Part shown: positions 6,763-9,515 of the stretch, piece by piece | Numbering within the stretch: the stretch's first letter is position 1 | Layout of the letters: every line of letters starts with the position of its first letter | DNA from: Collinsella sp. | GTDB lineage: Bacteria > Actinomycetota > Coriobacteriia > Coriobacteriales > Coriobacteriaceae | Assembly (NCBI GenBank): GCA_019414465.1 | Contig: DXLY01000071.1 | Coordinates: 1 to 9,515 of the forward strand | Direction: 5' to 3' | Length of the DNA stretch: 9,515 nucleotides | Made by a program: the position numbers and the translations under genes | The notes under the pieces: model-generated | The model's database searches: none | What the model was told of the DNA's origin: nothing | What the model saw: only the letters and a program-made list of their open reading frames with translations

Positions 6763-6768
6763 TATAAT
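6763..6768 (+). promoter_or_regulatory. -10 box of the nfnAB promoter
   Basis: A perfect TATAAT lies about 105 bases before the nfnA start. The hexamers 16-18 bases upstream (around 6739-6746, CGCAAG) do not resemble TTGACA, and there is no TG extension, so an activator or an unusual -35 may be involved. Transcription would start near 6775. Confidence 0.6.
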
Positions 6769-6772
6769 TTGC

Positions 6773-6807
6773 ACCGTATGTCTGCACATCGCCTGTGCGC
6801 GTACGGT
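6773..6807 (+). promoter_or_regulatory. Two-tier hairpin at the 5' end of the nfnAB leader
   Basis: ACCGTA (6773-6778) pairs with TACGGT (6802-6807), and inside it GCACA (6784-6788) pairs with TGTGC (6794-6798) over a five-base loop. It begins where the transcript from the TATAAT box would begin, so it may protect the 5' end of the mRNA. As DNA it could also be a binding site for a dimeric regulator just downstream of the promoter. Confidence 0.4.
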
Positions 6808-6873
6808 TCTAATCGGGCTGCCGTCTATTTCCGTGGAGGCACGGTTCGGTCGCCCTAACAAGAGAGGGGTTCT

Positions 6874-7713
6874 ATGTATAAGATCCTGGAGAAGACGCAG
6901 TTCTCTGAGAAGGTGTTCAAGTTCCGCATCGAGGCGCCCGCAATCGCCAAGCATGCGCACGCTGGACAGTTCCTCATGGTTCGCGCCAACGAGACGGGCG
7001 AGCGCGTCCCGTTTACCCTGGCCGGCTGGAACGGTGACGAGGGCTGGGTCGAGTTCATCTTCATGGTGATCGGCAAGACCACCGAAATGCTTTCCACCTA
7101 CGAGGCCGGCGAGTCGCTGCGCGACGTCGTGGGCCCGCTGGGCGTTCCCACCGAGATGGCCGAAGGCCCCTGCGCCGTCATTGGCGGCGGCGTCGGCCTG
7201 GCAATTGCCTTCCCGGTCGCTAAGCACCTGGTCGAGACCGGTCACGAAGTGCACGCCATCATGGGCGCCCGCACCAAGGACCTCCTGCTCATGGAGGACC
7301 AGTTCCGCGAGCTCCTCGACGAGGACCACATCCACATCACCACTGACGACGGCTCCTACGGCGAGCAGGGCGTTGTCACCGCTCCGCTGGAGCGCCTGCT
7401 GCAGGACAAAGCCGTGAGCCAGGTCTTCTGCGTCGGCCCCGTTCCGATGATGAAGTTCTCGACCCTCACCGCCCAGAAGTACGACACCCCCATCACCGCG
7501 TCGCTCAACCCCATCATGGTTGACGGCACCGGCATGTGCGGCTGCTGCCGCGTCGAGGTGGGCGGCGTGACCAAGTTCGCTTGCGTCGACGGCCCCGACT
7601 TCGATGCCACCCTGGTCGACTGGGATGACCTTCGTGCCCGCCAGGCCGCTTACCGTTCCGAAGAGGGCGAGTCCCTCAAGGCCTATGAGGAAAAGAGCTG
7701 CGCATGCCACTAG
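6874..7713 (+). CDS. nfnA: NfnA-like FAD/NAD-binding [2Fe-2S] subunit
   Basis: This 279-residue protein belongs to the ferredoxin-NADP reductase-like family that includes NfnA, sulfide dehydrogenase SudB and the dihydroorotate dehydrogenase electron-transfer subunit PyrK. RVPFTL (44-49) is the FAD-binding R-x-P-x-T, GGGVGLA (104-110) the dinucleotide loop, and CVGPVPMM (186-193) the reductase G-P motif. The [2Fe-2S] ligands fit the Nfn pattern with one aspartate: D217, C222, C225 and C237 (DGTGMCGCC, then FACVDGP). There is an extra C224 in the cluster motif, and the tail ends SCACH. With NfnB it would transfer electrons between NADH, NADPH and ferredoxin in the cytoplasm. The ATG at 6874 has GAGAGGGG at 6862-6869. 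The 3' end overlaps nfnB by 10 bases. Pairing with an NfnB-type protein argues against PyrK; electron bifurcation itself is inferred. Confidence 0.88.
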   Translation: MYKILEKTQFSEKVFKFRIEAPAIAKHAHAGQFLMVRANETGERVPFTLAGWNGDEGWVEFIFMVIGKTTEMLSTYEAGESLRDVVGPLGVPTEMAEGPCAVIGGGVGLAIAFPVAKHLVETGHEVHAIMGARTKDLLLMEDQFRELLDEDHIHITTDDGSYGEQGVVTAPLERLLQDKAVSQVFCVGPVPMMKFSTLTAQKYDTPITASLNPIMVDGTGMCGCCRVEVGGVTKFACVDGPDFDATLVDWDDLRARQAAYRSEEGESLKAYEEKSCACH

Positions 7714-9113
7714 TTAACGGTCGTTTCGTTGCCGATATGAAGTCGCCCCGCACCCCCGATAACGAGGAGCCGGCTGCCGAGCGCGCCTGCGACTTCCGCC
7801 CCGTCGACAAGGGCTTCACCGAGGAGATGGCGCTGGCCGAGGCCGAGCGCTGCCTCAACTGCAAGAAGCCGTTCTGTGTTGAGGGCTGCCCCGTCAACAT
7901 CAACATCCCCCGCTTTATCGAGCAGATCCGCGAGAAGGACTTCGGCGGCGCCCTCGATACCATCCGCGAGGACTCTATGCTTCCCGCCATCTGCGGCCGC
8001 GTCTGCCCGCAGGAGAACCAGTGCGAGGGCAAGTGCATCCGTGGCAAGAAGTCCGAGCCCGTGGCCATCGGCCAGCTCGAGCGCTTCCTGGGTGACCGCC
8101 CCGAGCTCGCCTCCACGCCCAAGATGGCCCCCAAGAACGGCAAAAAGGTCGCCGTCGTCGGCTCCGGCCCGTCCGGCATCACCTGCGCCGGCGAGCTCGC
8201 CCGCAACGGCTTTGACGTCACCGTCTTCGAGGCCTTCTTCACCGGCGGCGGCGTGCTGGTCTACGGCATCCCCGAGTTCCGTCTGCCCAAGGCGGTCGTC
8301 AAGCGCGAGATTGACGGCCTGGAGGACATGGGCGTCAAGTTTGAGTACAACTCCGTCGTGGGCAACATGGCCACGGCCGAGGAGCTGTTCGAGCAGGGCT
8401 TCGACGCCATCTACGTGGCGACCGGCGCTGGCCTGCCCAAGTTCCTCAACGTCCCCGGCGAGAACCTGCCCAACGTCTTCTTCGCTAACGAGTACCTCAC
8501 CCGCGTGAACCTGATGAAGGCCAACAAGTTCCCCGAGTACGACACCCCCACCAAGCACGGCAAGAACGTCGTCGTCTTTGGTGGCGGCAACGTGGCTATG
8601 GACGCCGTCCGTACCGCCAAGCGTCTGGGCGCCGAGCACGCCATCATCGCCTATCGTCGTACCGAGGACGAGATGCCCTGCCGTCGCGCCGAGCTGCACC
8701 ATGCTAAGGCCGAGGGCGTCGAGGTTCTGCCGCTCGTCTCCCCGCTCGAGTTTGTCGCTGGCGAGGACGGCTCCGTGTGCGCCGTCAAGGTCCAGAAGAT
8801 GGAACTCGGCGAGCCCGACGAGTCCGGCCGTCGTCGCCCGGTGCCCATCGAGGGCGCCATCGAGGAGATCCCCTGCGACGTCGCGATCTCGGCTATCGGC
8901 ACCAACGCCAACCCCTTTGCTGCCAAGATCGGCGGCAAGATGGAGCTCAACAAGTGGGGCTACATCGTTGCCGACGAGGAGACCGGCCAGACCACCGATC
9001 CCCGCATCTGGGCCGGCGGCGACATCGTCACCGGTGCCGCTACGGTCATTCTGGCAATGGGCGCCGGCAAGAAGGCCGCCGCTTCCATCACCAAGAGCCT
9101 GCTGGGCGAGTAA
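7704..9113 (+). CDS. nfnB: NfnB-like flavoprotein (glutamate synthase small-subunit family, often called gltA)
   Basis: This 469-residue protein has an N-terminal double [4Fe-4S] domain with C50, C53, C58, C62 and C97, C101, C107, C111, then a two-dinucleotide flavin fold: GSGPSG (153-158) for FAD, GGGNVAMD (293-300) for NADPH, and GGDIVTGAATVILAMGAGK (438-456), the C-terminal FAD-contacting motif. Proteins of this family are annotated as NADPH-dependent glutamate synthase small chain (GltD-like), sulfide dehydrogenase SudA or NfnB. No large glutamate synthase subunit is nearby and an NfnA-type subunit precedes it with a 10-base overlap, so the electron-bifurcating NADH-dependent ferredoxin:NADP oxidoreductase is the best reading. 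It would balance NADPH and reduced ferredoxin in an anaerobe. The ATG at 7704 follows the purine-rich GAGGAAAAGAG within nfnA, so translation is probably coupled. A terminator follows 28 bases after the stop. Confidence 0.9.
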   Translation: MPLVNGRFVADMKSPRTPDNEEPAAERACDFRPVDKGFTEEMALAEAERCLNCKKPFCVEGCPVNINIPRFIEQIREKDFGGALDTIREDSMLPAICGRVCPQENQCEGKCIRGKKSEPVAIGQLERFLGDRPELASTPKMAPKNGKKVAVVGSGPSGITCAGELARNGFDVTVFEAFFTGGGVLVYGIPEFRLPKAVVKREIDGLEDMGVKFEYNSVVGNMATAEELFEQGFDAIYVATGAGLPKFLNVPGENLPNVFFANEYLTRVNLMKANKFPEYDTPTKHGKNVVVFGGGNVAMDAVRTAKRLGAEHAIIAYRRTEDEMPCRRAELHHAKAEGVEVLPLVSPLEFVAGEDGSVCAVKVQKMELGEPDESGRRRPVPIEGAIEEIPCDVAISAIGTNANPFAAKIGGKMELNKWGYIVADEETGQTTDPRIWAGGDIVTGAATVILAMGAGKKAAASITKSLLGE

Positions 9114-9141
9114 TCACCTACAGCACTAGCCATCAAACGGC

Positions 9142-9179
9142 AAAGTCCCCGTCGAGCACACGCCCGGCGGGGACTTTTT
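9142..9179 (+). terminator. Rho-independent terminator after nfnB
   Basis: AAAGTCCCCGTCG at 9142-9154 pairs with CGGCGGGGACTTT at 9165-9177 (13 pairs, one G-U) around a 10-base loop, and T residues run from 9175 to 9179. It closes the nfnAB transcript. Confidence 0.9.
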
Positions 9180-9194
9180 CTATACCGGCCGCCC

Positions 9195-9233
9195 AAACCA
9201 CCACAAAGGTGCCTGTCCCCTTTGTGGTGGTTT
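9195..9233. repeat. Perfect 15-bp hairpin with CTGTCCC core, between convergent genes
   Basis: AAACCACCACAAAGG (9195-9209) and its exact reverse complement (9219-9233) enclose the nine-base loop TGCCTGTCC. The symmetric A/T ends let it work as a terminator in both directions, which suits its place between nfnB and the convergent kinase-like gene, 7 bases from the latter's stop. The loop and stem edge (CCTGTCCCCTTT) resemble copy 2 at 6676-6713, which suggests the same repeat family. Confidence 0.75.
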
Positions 9234-9240
9234 TGGTCAG

Positions 9241-9515
9241 CTAGCCTTCGAGCTGCGCCACCTTGTAGCGGTAGGCCGCGGCGATGACGTCCTTGCAGCC
9301 TTCGCGGCCCAGCTTGGCGCGGTTGACGACGATGTCTTTACCGCTCGTCATCTTCCACTTGCCGGCGCTATAGCGCTTATAGAACGCCTCGCGCGCCTTC
9401 TGCTGCTGTTTGACCAGCTTGGCGCCCTTCTTTTTGTTAAGGCCACGCTTCTTGCGCACAATCTCGACGCGGTCCTCAAAGGGTGCGGTCACCAACACGG
9501 CAATGTGGTTGGGGT
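9241..9515 (-). CDS. Cytidylate-kinase-like protein, C-terminal part (cut by window edge)
   Basis: Ninety codons are visible and the frame is open to the window edge, ending with TAG at 9243-9241. The fragment begins PNHIAVLVTAPFEDRVEIVR, then a lysine-rich stretch (RGLNKKKGAK), then AREAFYKRYSAGKW and KDIVVNRAKLG. This order (a V-x-A-P-x-x-x-R-V strand and helix, a charged helix, a F-Y-x-x-Y-x-x-x-K-W element, then a D-I-V-V-N strand) fits the C-terminal half of the cytidylate kinase-like P-loop family. The Walker A region would lie outside the window. Members are often of unknown substrate, so CMP phosphorylation should not be assumed. The GTG at 9498 is not taken as the start because the upstream codons continue the same conserved strand. 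The gene is convergent with nfnB. Confidence 0.75.
   Translation of the reverse strand, partial: PNHIAVLVTAPFEDRVEIVRKKRGLNKKKGAKLVKQQQKAREAFYKRYSAGKWKMTSGKDIVVNRAKLGREGCKDVIAAAYRYKVAQLEG

Larger units (their letters stand above)
6514..6873. other. 360-base non-coding region between pth and nfnA
   Basis: No convincing gene lies here; the frames that cross it (for example on the plus strand from 6611) resemble no family. It holds in order a REP-like hairpin (from 6512), about 68 bases without visible structure (6551-6618), a strong terminator (6619-6668), an inverted REP-like copy (6676-6713) with a further ACCTGCC arm at 6724-6730, a TATAAT box (6763-6768), a two-tier leader hairpin (6773-6807) and the nfnA ribosome binding site. 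Confidence 0.8.

Noticed and set aside
6616..8702. Long minus-strand frames opposite nfnA and nfnB (6616-7710 and 7710-8702)
   Set aside because: Same antisense compositional pattern, opposite genes with complete cofactor motifs; the first also runs through a terminator stem and a promoter.
1..9515. tRNA, rRNA, CRISPR array, integrase, toxin-antitoxin or phage genes
   Set aside because: I saw no cloverleaf, no regularly spaced repeats and no proteins of these families; apart from the repeats the window is ordinary chromosomal housekeeping and metabolic content.

Overview
The window is a high-GC stretch (roughly 60-65% by eye) of a bacterial chromosome with compact, well-conserved genes. It most resembles a gut Coriobacteriia genome, probably Collinsella or a close relative. 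The reasons are the GC-rich codon use, an NfnAB-type ferredoxin/NAD(P) enzyme typical of strict anaerobes, a fused double-ATPase ECF transporter, and intergenic hairpins around a CCTGTCCC core that I associate with this group. The assignment is inference; no rRNA or tRNA gene is present to confirm it.

Left part (1-2895, minus strand): an ECF-type vitamin/metal uptake operon read right to left. It encodes a membrane T component (ecfT, 1984-2895), one polypeptide carrying both ATPase domains (341-1984), and the N-terminal 112 codons of an S component (1-336) that runs off the window. The genes overlap or nearly touch. The linker between the two ATPase domains carries a 189-bp (63-codon) in-frame segment bounded by inverted TGCA...GGAGTATTC ends. 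It looks like a small mobile or repeat element that has become part of the protein.

Middle part (3068-6513, plus strand): three housekeeping genes, glmU (UDP-GlcNAc synthesis), prs (PRPP synthesis) and pth (peptidyl-tRNA hydrolase). Each has its own ribosome binding site and each is separated from the next by a hairpin terminator. The hairpin after prs is a perfect 28-bp inverted repeat. The 172-bp gap between ecfT and glmU is a divergent promoter region.

Right part (6514-9515): a 360-bp non-coding stretch holds two inverted copies of a 38-39 bp REP-like hairpin around a strong terminator, then a promoter with a perfect TATAAT box. Next is the overlapping gene pair nfnA-nfnB, which encodes the two subunits of an NADH-dependent ferredoxin:NADP oxidoreductase-type flavo-iron-sulfur enzyme. 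It is followed by a terminator, a 15-bp perfect hairpin of the same REP-like family, and the C-terminal 90 codons of a convergent cytidylate-kinase-like gene.

I found no defence system, prophage, CRISPR array or unknown multi-gene system. The unusual content is in the repeats: the coding-sequence insertion at 1002-1190 and the three CTGTCCC-core hairpins.
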